Shown in pieces: positions 1 to 5,719 of a stretch of DNA of 9,147 nt (position 1 is the first letter of the stretch; each line of letters starts with the position of its first letter). Location of the stretch: assembly GCA_024743015.1 (NCBI GenBank), contig JANSXJ010000134.1, forward strand, positions 1 through 9,147, given 5' to 3'. The translations under genes were made by a program, and so were the position numbers. Origin of the DNA: Hyphomonas sp. (GTDB lineage: Bacteria > Pseudomonadota > Alphaproteobacteria > Caulobacterales > Hyphomonadaceae). Under the pieces are notes generated by a model that was not told the DNA's origin, did not search any database, and saw nothing but the letters and a program-made list of their open reading frames with translations.

Positions 1-30
1 CAGCCGAGACCCGGCTGGGGTTTTCCTTTT
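1..30 (+). terminator. Rho-independent terminator of an upstream gene (cut by window edge)
   Basis: Bases 1-6 (CAGCCG) pair with 12-17 (CGGCTG) around a 5-nt loop. GGGG and a T-rich run (TTTTCCTTTT, 21-30) follow. The four G's after the stem suggest that it continues to the left with C's outside the window. This would end transcription of a plus-strand gene lying before base 1. Confidence 0.7.
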
Positions 31-73
31 CCGATCCCCACGCGCATCCGTACCCGCCACGCGCGTGCACCGA

Positions 74-103
74 TTGGACAGCACACCTGCTTGCAACTAT
101 AAC
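74..103 (+). promoter_or_regulatory. Sigma-70-like promoter of the hydrolase-like gene
   Basis: TTGGAC (74-79) and TATAAC (98-103) are separated by 18 nt, close to the consensus -35 and -10 boxes. The start point expected 6-8 nt after the -10 box falls at about 110-112, which is the ATG of the next gene at 112. No Shine-Dalgarno sequence is visible there. The transcript may therefore be leaderless, or the true start codon may lie further downstream. Confidence 0.5.
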
Positions 104-111
104 CACACAGC

Positions 112-1083
112 ATGTTGGGGAACGCTGTTTCAATCCGCCCGCCTGAGCCATATCGGGACGCGCCGGACCCGCGCACTTTGCGTCTCGTTCGTATAGATGA
201 TTCAGCGATCGACCTGGACGTCATGATCTACAAAAACCACGTTTCAGATCTGAAACCGCTGGTGATCGTTAATTCCATCGAACTCCCGATGCCGCCCTCA
301 AAAGCGTTCTGCGATTTGATGTGGGACGCGGGCTATCAAGTCGTGTTCATTCGCCGCCCGGGATTTGGCGGCGCGCCCGGACTGCCCGCCGCGCTGCTCA
401 CCCAGACAGAAGTCCGCAATGGAGCAGCCGTGATTACTGAAGCGGCATTGCTGCATCGTTTGATCGACACGCTCGGATTGGGTAATTTCGTCTTGCTGGG
501 CCTGGGGACGGCGAATTCCGTTTGCGCGCGTTTAAGCAAGCTGAGTTCGAAGGTCGAGTTCACGGTCTTCTCCAACCCGCTGTTTCATCAGGACGTCTGG
601 GACATCGTTCGCCCGAAATGGATGCAGTCCATGGTCCGCCAGACCCTGACCTCAAAGGGCGGACTGCGATTCACGGTCATGGCGCTGAAAGCGGCTCTCA
701 AACGAAACCCGAACTGGTTTTATCGCCAGTTCGCCCAGAAGAGCGCCGGGGACATCGATTATGTCGCCGAGAATTCCGCTGATTTCGAAGCTGCTGCAGG
801 CCTGCTGCAGAACATGGAGCCAGAGACCGTGTGTTACGATCTGCAAATGGCGCTTGTTCACGACACGAAAGTCGATGCTACTTTCTTCCGCGACATTGAT
901 GGCGTGGTCCTCTGCGGAACCGAAACCACTGAGGATTGGCGACAGCGCATGCAGGAGCAATCGGAACGCCTCGCCTTCCCGATTGTGTTCGCACCTTCGG
1001 GCGATCTTTTTGTGCCGTACAAGTCACCAGACGTCTTTCTGGAGCTTCTTGAGGTTAATGTTCGCAACTCCCGTCATGCTTAG
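112..1083 (+). CDS. Alpha/beta-hydrolase-like protein without a catalytic triad
   Basis: A 323-aa protein with the layout of the alpha/beta-hydrolase fold. There is an early strand (PLVIVNSIE, residues about 49-57), then RRPGFGG (about 81-87), which matches the region following strand 4 in the family. The nucleophile-elbow segment VLLGLGTANSVCARL starts at residue 127, and a cap-like helical region spans about 150-255. An acid-strand segment GVVLCGTETTED and a final SGDLFVPYKSPDVF follow. Aligned without gaps to the usual LLGHSMGGAVALRL, Gly132 replaces the nucleophile Ser. Thr272 sits near the acid position and Asp298 replaces the catalytic His. This suggests a non-catalytic or repurposed hydrolase fold; no substrate can be named. 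It has no signal peptide and is probably cytoplasmic. The start at 112 was chosen because it is the first ATG after a good promoter, though no ribosome binding site is visible. The fold is likely; the role is unknown. Confidence 0.75.
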   Translation: MLGNAVSIRPPEPYRDAPDPRTLRLVRIDDSAIDLDVMIYKNHVSDLKPLVIVNSIELPMPPSKAFCDLMWDAGYQVVFIRRPGFGGAPGLPAALLTQTEVRNGAAVITEAALLHRLIDTLGLGNFVLLGLGTANSVCARLSKLSSKVEFTVFSNPLFHQDVWDIVRPKWMQSMVRQTLTSKGGLRFTVMALKAALKRNPNWFYRQFAQKSAGDIDYVAENSADFEAAAGLLQNMEPETVCYDLQMALVHDTKVDATFFRDIDGVVLCGTETTEDWRQRMQEQSERLAFPIVFAPSGDLFVPYKSPDVFLELLEVNVRNSRHA

Positions 1084-1118
1084 TTGACGCCCATCGTCGC
1101 CTAAGCCTATCTCGAAAC

Positions 1119-1571
1119 ATGCTCCGAACGTCCCTCGTTTTAATCACCCTGCTTTGCGCCTGCTCGGCAGGTAACCAGCCTGCGAAACCGGTCAATCTCT
1201 GCGAGGAAGCCGGGGCGCGGTGCGTGAGTGCGCCCGTGCGCGACGTGGTCGCCGTCGATGGCGACACATTCGAATTACAGCGCCTGGATGGCCGGGTTCG
1301 ACTGCGCCTGATCGGCTGGGACAGTCCCGAAACGGGAGACAGCGCAGCCTGCGCTGCGGAGGATGCGTTGGGCCAGAAAGTTGAAGAACGCGCCAAAGCG
1401 CTCTTCGCCAAAGGTAAGACTCTGACCTTCAAACCGGAGGGCACTGATCGGTTCGGACGCACCCGCGCGCATGTCTATCTCGATGGCACTCACATTGGCT
1501 GGCTGCTTGCCAAAGACGGGCTGTCCGCGCCCTGGCCAAGCGAGACTGTGAAGCCAAATTGGTGTGAGTGA
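1119..1571 (+). CDS. Thermonuclease-family (SNase-like) lipoprotein
   Basis: A 150-aa protein with a hydrophobic signal segment (residues 4-14) ending in a lipobox-like LCAC with Cys15, so it is probably a membrane-anchored lipoprotein facing the periplasm. The rest is a compact staphylococcal-nuclease domain. VDGDT (46-50) supplies the calcium-binding Asp49, RLIGWDSPE (63-71) supplies Arg63 and Glu71, and DRFGR (110-114) supplies Arg114. These correspond to Asp21, Arg35, Glu43 and Arg87 of the classical enzyme, so the catalytic set is complete. The family cleaves DNA and RNA with calcium. A C-terminal LLAKDGLSAPW matches the usual family ending. Cys28, Cys35, Cys78 and Cys149 could form disulfides. 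It starts 35 nt after the hydrolase-like gene on the same strand with no visible ribosome binding site, and may be read from the same promoter. Nutritional or defensive nuclease use is inference. Confidence 0.85.
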   Translation: MLRTSLVLITLLCACSAGNQPAKPVNLCEEAGARCVSAPVRDVVAVDGDTFELQRLDGRVRLRLIGWDSPETGDSAACAAEDALGQKVEERAKALFAKGKTLTFKPEGTDRFGRTRAHVYLDGTHIGWLLAKDGLSAPWPSETVKPNWCE

Positions 1572-1632
1572 GCAAAAAACCATTACAGTTCTGCAACTTG
1601 CGGGACATGTATAGTCTTTGCTTTATAGCGCG

Positions 1633-2139
1633 ATGAGCGATCTGACCCCCCTCTTCCGGCCGGAACGGACATGGTTTCTCACCATCACTCTAGCGGATGA
1701 GGACAGCATGTTGCTGACCCGGCATGTCAGCGAGCTCGCCGACAGTGCACGCGACTTTGAAGATCTGCACCCGTTCGAGACGATCGCGACCGTGATCCTG
1801 CCCAATCACATGCACGCGATCTGGGTGCTGCCCGAAGACGATAATGATTTCCGGCGCCGCGTTGAATATCTGCAAGCAAGCTTCGCCCGGCGCATGGTCG
1901 AGGGTGGGCATATCGCGGAAAAAGATGCCGACAGGCTCTGGCATCCACGGTTCTGGGATTATCGAATCCGGGATGCCATCGATATGGAGCGTCATATCGG
2001 ATTCATGCACGGCAACCCCGTGAAGCATGGCTTGGTGAGTCACCCCGACAAGTGGCGCTATTCGACCTGGCACAAGTTCCGCGCCGATGGTTTTGCGCTG
2101 TGGACATCAGATTCGCTTCGCACCTCAGGTGAGCCATAG
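1633..2139 (+). CDS. rayT: REP-associated tyrosine transposase-like protein (RayT), catalytic Tyr replaced by Phe
   Basis: A 168-aa protein of the Y1/HUH transposase superfamily in its REP-associated branch. It has the HUH metal-binding motif PNHMHAIW (His59, His61), a WHPRFWDYRIRD stretch (103-114) and the hallmark NPVKHGLV (128-135), followed by KWRYSTW (140-146). Active RayT proteins nick single-stranded REP hairpins through a Tyr in the segment DYIYINPVKHG (E. coli Tyr115, from memory). Here the aligned segment is GFMHGNPVKHG, so Phe124 (codon TTC, 2002-2004) sits at the Tyr position and the second Tyr is His126. The reading frame is otherwise intact, which suggests a domesticated binding-only protein or a recently inactivated enzyme. 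An in-frame TTG at 1618 is possible, but the ATG at 1633 gives the usual N-terminus. No clear ribosome binding site is seen. GC-rich palindromes begin 27 nt after the stop codon. Confidence 0.85.
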   Translation: MSDLTPLFRPERTWFLTITLADEDSMLLTRHVSELADSARDFEDLHPFETIATVILPNHMHAIWVLPEDDNDFRRRVEYLQASFARRMVEGGHIAEKDADRLWHPRFWDYRIRDAIDMERHIGFMHGNPVKHGLVSHPDKWRYSTWHKFRADGFALWTSDSLRTSGEP

Positions 2140-2165
2140 GAAAAGCGGCCAATAGACGCAAACGT

Positions 2166-2182
2166 CGCGACGGCAGGTCGCG
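2166..2182. repeat. GC-rich hairpin 1, REP-like
   Basis: CGCGAC (2166-2171) and GTCGCG (2177-2182) form a 6-bp stem around GGCAG. An overlapping perfect 10-bp palindrome, CGTCGCGACG, spans 2163-2172. No T-run follows, so it is not a simple terminator. Its place just after a RayT gene makes a REP-type element plausible. Confidence 0.4.
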
Positions 2183-2213
2183 TCCCCGGTTCCATTCCCG
2201 GCTTATCCTGTCC

Positions 2214-2254
2214 TATGGTGTCCCCAACAGCCCGCGCAACGCGCGGGACCCATA
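2214..2254. repeat. GC-rich hairpin 2, REP-like palindrome
   Basis: The core is a perfect 7-bp stem, CCCGCGC (2231-2237) with GCGCGGG (2241-2247), around an AAC loop. Flanking bases can add an outer stem: TATGGTGT (2214-2221) pairs with ACCCATA (2248-2254) with one bulged T. An alternative pairing of GTCCC with GGGAC competes with the core stem. The right arm, GCGGGACCCATA, resembles the GCGGGGACCCA end of dispersed palindromes common in alphaproteobacteria (recalled, not searched). There is no T-run, so a terminator is unlikely. It lies between rayT and the dehydrogenase gene. Confidence 0.5.
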
Positions 2255-2280
2255 CCAAGATCAGAACGAAAGACGTGCCC

Positions 2281-3570
2281 ATGCCCGCTATCTCCATGAC
2301 ACCACAAGAAGTCTCCGACTATATCGCACAGGCGGGGCGGGACGCCTGGCTCGTTCCGGACGTTCCGGAAACAACCCCGCGCCGAAAGATTGAGAAAGTT
2401 GGCGTCATCGGCGCTGGCACGATGGGCGGCGGTATCTCGATGAATTTCGCCACCGCCGGAATTCCGGTGACCATCCTGGAACGCCAACAGGAGGCGCTTG
2501 ATCGCGGATTGTCCGTCGTTCGCGGACACTATCAACGCAGCGCCGATAAGGGCCGCTTCCCGGTGGAAGAAGTCGATGAGCGCATGGCGCGCCTGAACGG
2601 CACGCTCAATATGGAGGATTTCGCCGACTGCGACCTGATCATCGAAGCCGTGTTCGAAGACATGGACTTGAAGAAGCAGATCTTCACCGACCTTGATCGC
2701 ATCGCAAAGCCGGGCGCCATCCTCGCGACCAACACCTCGGCACTCAATATTGACGAAATTGCAAGCGTCACCAAACGCCCGGAAGACGTCATTGGGCTTC
2801 ACTTCTTTTCCCCGGCGAATGTCATGAAACTGCTCGAAATCGTCCGCGCGGATCACACCGCCGATGATGTCATCGCGACCAGCATGGACCTCGCCAAAAC
2901 GATCAACAAAGTCGCGACCCTGGTCGGTGTTTGTCCGGGATTTGTTGGAAATCGCATTCTGTTTGCCCGTCAGGCGCAGGCTCAGAAGCTGGTCTATCAA
3001 GGCGCTATGCCGTGGGACGTGGACGCCGCGCTCAACGCGTTCGGCTTCCGCATGGGGCCATACCAGATGTCGGACCTCGCTGGCCTCGACATTGGCTGGA
3101 AGAAAGGCGCCAAGACTGCCAATCCGATCCGCGACGCGCTCTGTGAACTTGACCGCCGCGGCCAGAAAACCGGCGCGGGTTACTATGACTATGACGAAAA
3201 CCGCCGCCCGGTGCCGTCTGAGGTCACTGCGAAAATCATCGCTGACGTCACCGGCGTTGAGCCTGGTGGCGCCCCAGGACAGGATGAGATTATCGCGACC
3301 TGTATCTACCCGATGATCAATGAAGGCCTGAAAATTCTCGAAGAGAAAAAAGCCCAGCGCGCCTCTGATATCGATATTGTCTGGCTCAATGGATATGGCT
3401 GGCCAGCCGACAAAGGCGGCCCGATGCTGTACGGCGATATGGTGGGCGCCGAAGCCGTTCTCGCCACAATGGAAAAGCTTGGCGCAGATGATGAGCGCTT
3501 TGCGCCTTGCGAAACATTGAAACGCCTGGCCAAGGATGGTGGCCGTTTCATCGACGTTCAGCCTGGCTGA
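2281..3570 (+). CDS. 3-hydroxyacyl-CoA dehydrogenase, FadJ-like but without the enoyl-CoA hydratase domain
   Basis: A 429-aa enzyme predicted to oxidise 3-hydroxyacyl-CoA to 3-ketoacyl-CoA with NAD+ in beta-oxidation. A Rossmann domain starts at VGVIGAGTMGGG (residues 40-51). The catalytic pair is His174 in GLHFFSPANVMKLLE and Glu186. CPGFVGNRI follows, then two helical 3HCDH C-terminal domains (about 205-300 and 335-425). Residues 1-39, including VPDVPETTPRRKIEKV, resemble the linker that joins the crotonase (enoyl-CoA hydratase) domain to this half in fusions of about 700 aa; that N-terminal domain is absent. A longer in-frame start at 2215 would run through the REP-like hairpin, so ATG 2281 is preferred, with a weak GAAAG before it; ATG 2296 is also possible. 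The stop overlaps the start of the GMC gene by one base (TGATG), so the two are probably translationally coupled. Confidence 0.88.
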   Translation: MPAISMTPQEVSDYIAQAGRDAWLVPDVPETTPRRKIEKVGVIGAGTMGGGISMNFATAGIPVTILERQQEALDRGLSVVRGHYQRSADKGRFPVEEVDERMARLNGTLNMEDFADCDLIIEAVFEDMDLKKQIFTDLDRIAKPGAILATNTSALNIDEIASVTKRPEDVIGLHFFSPANVMKLLEIVRADHTADDVIATSMDLAKTINKVATLVGVCPGFVGNRILFARQAQAQKLVYQGAMPWDVDAALNAFGFRMGPYQMSDLAGLDIGWKKGAKTANPIRDALCELDRRGQKTGAGYYDYDENRRPVPSEVTAKIIADVTGVEPGGAPGQDEIIATCIYPMINEGLKILEEKKAQRASDIDIVWLNGYGWPADKGGPMLYGDMVGAEAVLATMEKLGADDERFAPCETLKRLAKDGGRFIDVQPG

Positions 3571-5186
3571 TGAGCGACACGCTGCACCCGTTCGACGGCG
3601 AGTATGACTATGTCATTGCCGGCGCCGGGTCTGCAGGGTGTGTCGTCGCCGAGCGGTTGACGCGCGATCCGAAAACCCGCGTTCTCATTCTTGAAGCCGG
3701 CGGTAAGGACAATTGGATCTGGTTCCACATTCCCGTGGGCTATCTGTTCGCCATCGGCAATCCGCGTTCGGACTGGATGTTCGAGACGACCACGCAGCCA
3801 GGGCTTAATGGGCGGGCGCTGAACTATCCGCGTGGGAAAGTTCTCGGCGGATCGTCTGCCATCAACGCGATGATCACAATGCGCGGTCAAGCCGCGGACT
3901 ATGATGACTGGCGCGATTCTGGCCTGCCGGGCTGGGGATGGGACGATGTCCTGCCCGTGTTTCGCGAGATCGAAGATCACTTCCTTGGGGAAGGCCCCCA
4001 TCACGGCACTGGCGGACCGTGGCGTGTCGAGCCGCCGCGTGTGCGTTGGGACATTCTGGACGCGGTGCGTGACGCCGCCGCGGAAGCGGGCATTCCCTCA
4101 ATTGAAGACTTCAACACGGGTGAGAATGAAGGCGCGGCCTATTTCCATGTGAACCAAAAGGCAGGCCGCCGCTGGTCGGCAGCGCGAGGCTTCCTCAATC
4201 CCGCATCGATGCGCCCGAACCTGCGCATTGAAACGGGCGCGCTGATTGAGCGGGTTTCGTTAGACGGAAAGCGCGCAACGGGTTTGATCTTCCAGCAACA
4301 CGGACGTCGTTACGCCGTGAAAAGCCAGCGAGAGACGATCTTGTCCGCCGGGTCGATTGGTAGCGTTCAAATCCTGCAGCGCTCTGGCATCGGGCCTGGG
4401 GACAGACTCAAGCGCGCCGGTATTTCACCGGAACATGACTTGCCCGGCGTCGGCACCAATCTCCAGGATCACCTGCAACAACGCGCCATCTATCGCGTTT
4501 CCAACGCGGTCACGCTGAACCAGACTTATTATTCCCTGTTCGGCAAAGCCCGTATGGGGCTCGATTATCTCTTTCGGCGGCGCGGGCCGCTGACAATGGC
4601 GCCGTCGCAGCTCGGCATGTTCACGCGCTCCTCGCCAGATCACAAGCGTGCCAATATCCAGTTCCACGTTCAGCCGCTCTCGCTCGACAAGTTCGGCGAT
4701 CCCCTGCACCGCTTCCCTGCGATCACCGTGGCCGCCTGCAATCTGCGCCCGACCTCGCGGGGTGAGATCCGGATCCCATCGCCAGATCCAGCTGCCAAAC
4801 CGATCATCGATCCGAATTATCTGCAGACCGAAGCCGACCAGAAAGTCGCCGCAGACGCCATCCGGGTGACGCGCCGCCTGATGCAGCAGCCTGCCCTCGC
4901 CGCTTATGCACCAGAAGAGTATCTGCCGGGACCGGCCTATGATGATGACGACCTCGCCCGCGCCGCCGGGGACATTGGAACAACCATCTTCCACCCAGTC
5001 GGAACCGCCAGGATGGGTCCGGCGAGTGACCCTATGGCGGTGACCGGAGGTGACTTGCGTGTGCACGGTCTATCCAACCTTCGCGTCATCGATGCGTCTG
5101 TCATGCCGACCATTACATCCGGCAACACGAATACGCCCACCATCATGATCGCGGCAAAGGGGGCCGACGCCGTTGCGCGCGGCTAA
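3570..5186 (+). CDS. GMC-family FAD-dependent oxidoreductase (alcohol/choline dehydrogenase-like)
   Basis: A 538-aa flavoprotein of the glucose-methanol-choline family. YDYVIAGAGSAGCVVAERL (residues 12-30) is the FAD-binding Rossmann motif, followed by the LILEAGG acidic strand end. GKVLGGSSAINAM and RGQAADYDDW form GMC signature 1 (about 90-115), and GSIGSVQILQRSGIG forms signature 2. FHPVGTARMG carries the catalytic His475. SGNTNTPT (about 517-524) carries the paired Asn. The length is typical of choline and aliphatic-alcohol dehydrogenases (BetA/AlkJ type), which oxidise an alcohol to an aldehyde and pass electrons to an acceptor. The sequence alone does not fix the substrate. The start at 3570 is preferred over an upstream ATG at 3507, which lies inside the previous gene. 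The 1-nt overlap with the hydroxyacyl-CoA dehydrogenase makes joint expression very likely and hints that an alcohol is fed into acyl-CoA breakdown (inference). Confidence 0.92.
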   Translation: MSDTLHPFDGEYDYVIAGAGSAGCVVAERLTRDPKTRVLILEAGGKDNWIWFHIPVGYLFAIGNPRSDWMFETTTQPGLNGRALNYPRGKVLGGSSAINAMITMRGQAADYDDWRDSGLPGWGWDDVLPVFREIEDHFLGEGPHHGTGGPWRVEPPRVRWDILDAVRDAAAEAGIPSIEDFNTGENEGAAYFHVNQKAGRRWSAARGFLNPASMRPNLRIETGALIERVSLDGKRATGLIFQQHGRRYAVKSQRETILSAGSIGSVQILQRSGIGPGDRLKRAGISPEHDLPGVGTNLQDHLQQRAIYRVSNAVTLNQTYYSLFGKARMGLDYLFRRRGPLTMAPSQLGMFTRSSPDHKRANIQFHVQPLSLDKFGDPLHRFPAITVAACNLRPTSRGEIRIPSPDPAAKPIIDPNYLQTEADQKVAADAIRVTRRLMQQPALAAYAPEEYLPGPAYDDDDLARAAGDIGTTIFHPVGTARMGPASDPMAVTGGDLRVHGLSNLRVIDASVMPTITSGNTNTPTIMIAAKGADAVARG

Positions 5187-5228
5187 AACGTTTACGGGCT
5201 GGCCCAGCTCTGGCCCTGCCCGATATGA

Positions 5229-5260
5229 AAAGGCCGCCCGGGAGAGAACGGGCGGCCTTT
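5229..5260. terminator. Strong bidirectional Rho-independent terminator
   Basis: AAAGGCCGCCCG (5229-5240) pairs perfectly over 12 bp with CGGGCGGCCTTT (5249-5260) around an 8-nt loop. It lies 43 nt after the GMC stop codon on the plus strand and 19 nt after the stop of the small minus-strand gene. On the minus strand the stem is followed by TTTTCAT and on the plus strand by TTTGATC, so it can serve both convergent genes. Confidence 0.88.
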
Positions 5261-5279
5261 GATCAAAAAGGTATGAAAC

Positions 5280-5483
5280 TTAGTGGCGGTTGCTCAGTCG
5301 AGCGCGACGCCGACGCCGCTTGTCCAACATGCTTGGGCCCGTTTCCTCTGTTGCTTCGGGAGCTGGGGCTTTAATCTCAACGACTGGTTTTGCGATTTGG
5401 ATAGCATTTACCGGGGTCGCCTGAAGGGGTGTGCTAGGAACCGCGATTGGGGTTTGCTCGATTTCGCGGACTTGCGGTGTCAT
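5280..5483 (-). CDS. Small Pro-rich protein with an Arg-rich tail, unknown function
   Basis: A 67-aa protein that I do not recognise. Residues 1-50 are rich in Pro, Ala, Val, Thr and Glu (for example APAPEATEETGP) and look unfolded. The end is strongly basic, LDKRRRRRARLSNRH, as in a nucleic-acid-binding or membrane-surface-binding tail. There is no signal peptide or membrane segment. Three things support a real gene: an AAAGG Shine-Dalgarno 8 nt before the ATG, a strong terminator 19 nt after the stop, and an AT-rich, promoter-like upstream region with ordered repeats. It runs convergent to the GMC gene. The opposite strand also holds an open frame (5283-5531) but without a comparable start site. 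Biased composition makes homology calls unreliable. Confidence 0.55.
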   Translation of the reverse strand: MTPQVREIEQTPIAVPSTPLQATPVNAIQIAKPVVEIKAPAPEATEETGPSMLDKRRRRRARLSNRH

Positions 5484-5557
5484 TTTATTTGCCTTTCAAA
5501 ACTGGACGTTAGCCCATTCAGCGGGGGTTGATGGAGAGTTGTCTGATCCGCTGATGC

Positions 5558-5579
5558 AATACCAATTGGGGACGGTATT
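5558..5579. promoter_or_regulatory. Operator-like inverted repeat AATACC-N10-GGTATT
   Basis: AATACC (5558-5563) and GGTATT (5574-5579) are perfect inverted hexamers 10 nt apart, and an 8-bp palindrome CCAATTGG (5562-5569) overlaps the left arm. The site lies 75-96 nt upstream of the small Arg-rich gene. It also touches the GATAAT-like -10 candidate read on the minus strand (plus-strand ATTATC, 5578-5583). Such spacing fits a dimeric regulator, but no regulator is identified. Confidence 0.3.
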
Positions 5580-5666
5580 ATCGTTTTTCAATAAGTATTT
5601 CTCGTTTTTCGGAAAGATTTCGCGATTTTTGAATAGAATCAGAGACATAGCCTCTACGATTTTTTG
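5575..5666. repeat. Helically phased T-tract direct repeats in an AT-rich non-coding region
   Basis: Related units occur at 5575-5589 (GTATTATCGTTTTTC), 5595-5610 (GTATTTCTCGTTTTTC), 5616-5631 (GATTTCGCGATTTTTG) and, more loosely, 5653-5666 (TCTACGATTTTTTG). Their central CG steps lie at 5582, 5603, 5623 and 5657, so the first three are 21 and 20 nt apart, about two helical turns. Each ends in a run of five or more T's. Phased tracts of this kind bend DNA. The block lies in the 236-nt gap (5484-5719) between the helix-turn-helix gene and the small Arg-rich gene, which holds no other gene. It could carry the promoter, UP-like elements or protein-binding iterons for the small gene. Confidence 0.45.
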
Positions 5667-5719
5667 AGCACAGTGCCGCGCAACCCTCTGACAGCGCAGG
5701 ACTTTTTGGCCGTCGATGT

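Noticed and set aside
1599..1633. Promoter directly before rayT (TTGCGG-N17-CTTTAT)
   Set aside because: Both boxes are poor matches, so no separate promoter is claimed.
2215..2280. Extended N-terminus of the dehydrogenase starting at 2215
   Set aside because: It would be coded by the REP-like hairpin and adds residues with no family match; ATG 2281 gives a normal linker start.
4425..5066. 213-aa minus-strand open frame inside the GMC gene
   Set aside because: Antisense to conserved GMC motifs, including the catalytic His region; no family signal of its own.
5641..5666. AGAG-CTCT mini hairpin followed by a T-run as a terminator
   Set aside because: Only 4 bp of stem. The T-run is better explained as part of the phased T-tract array, and no plus-strand gene ends there.
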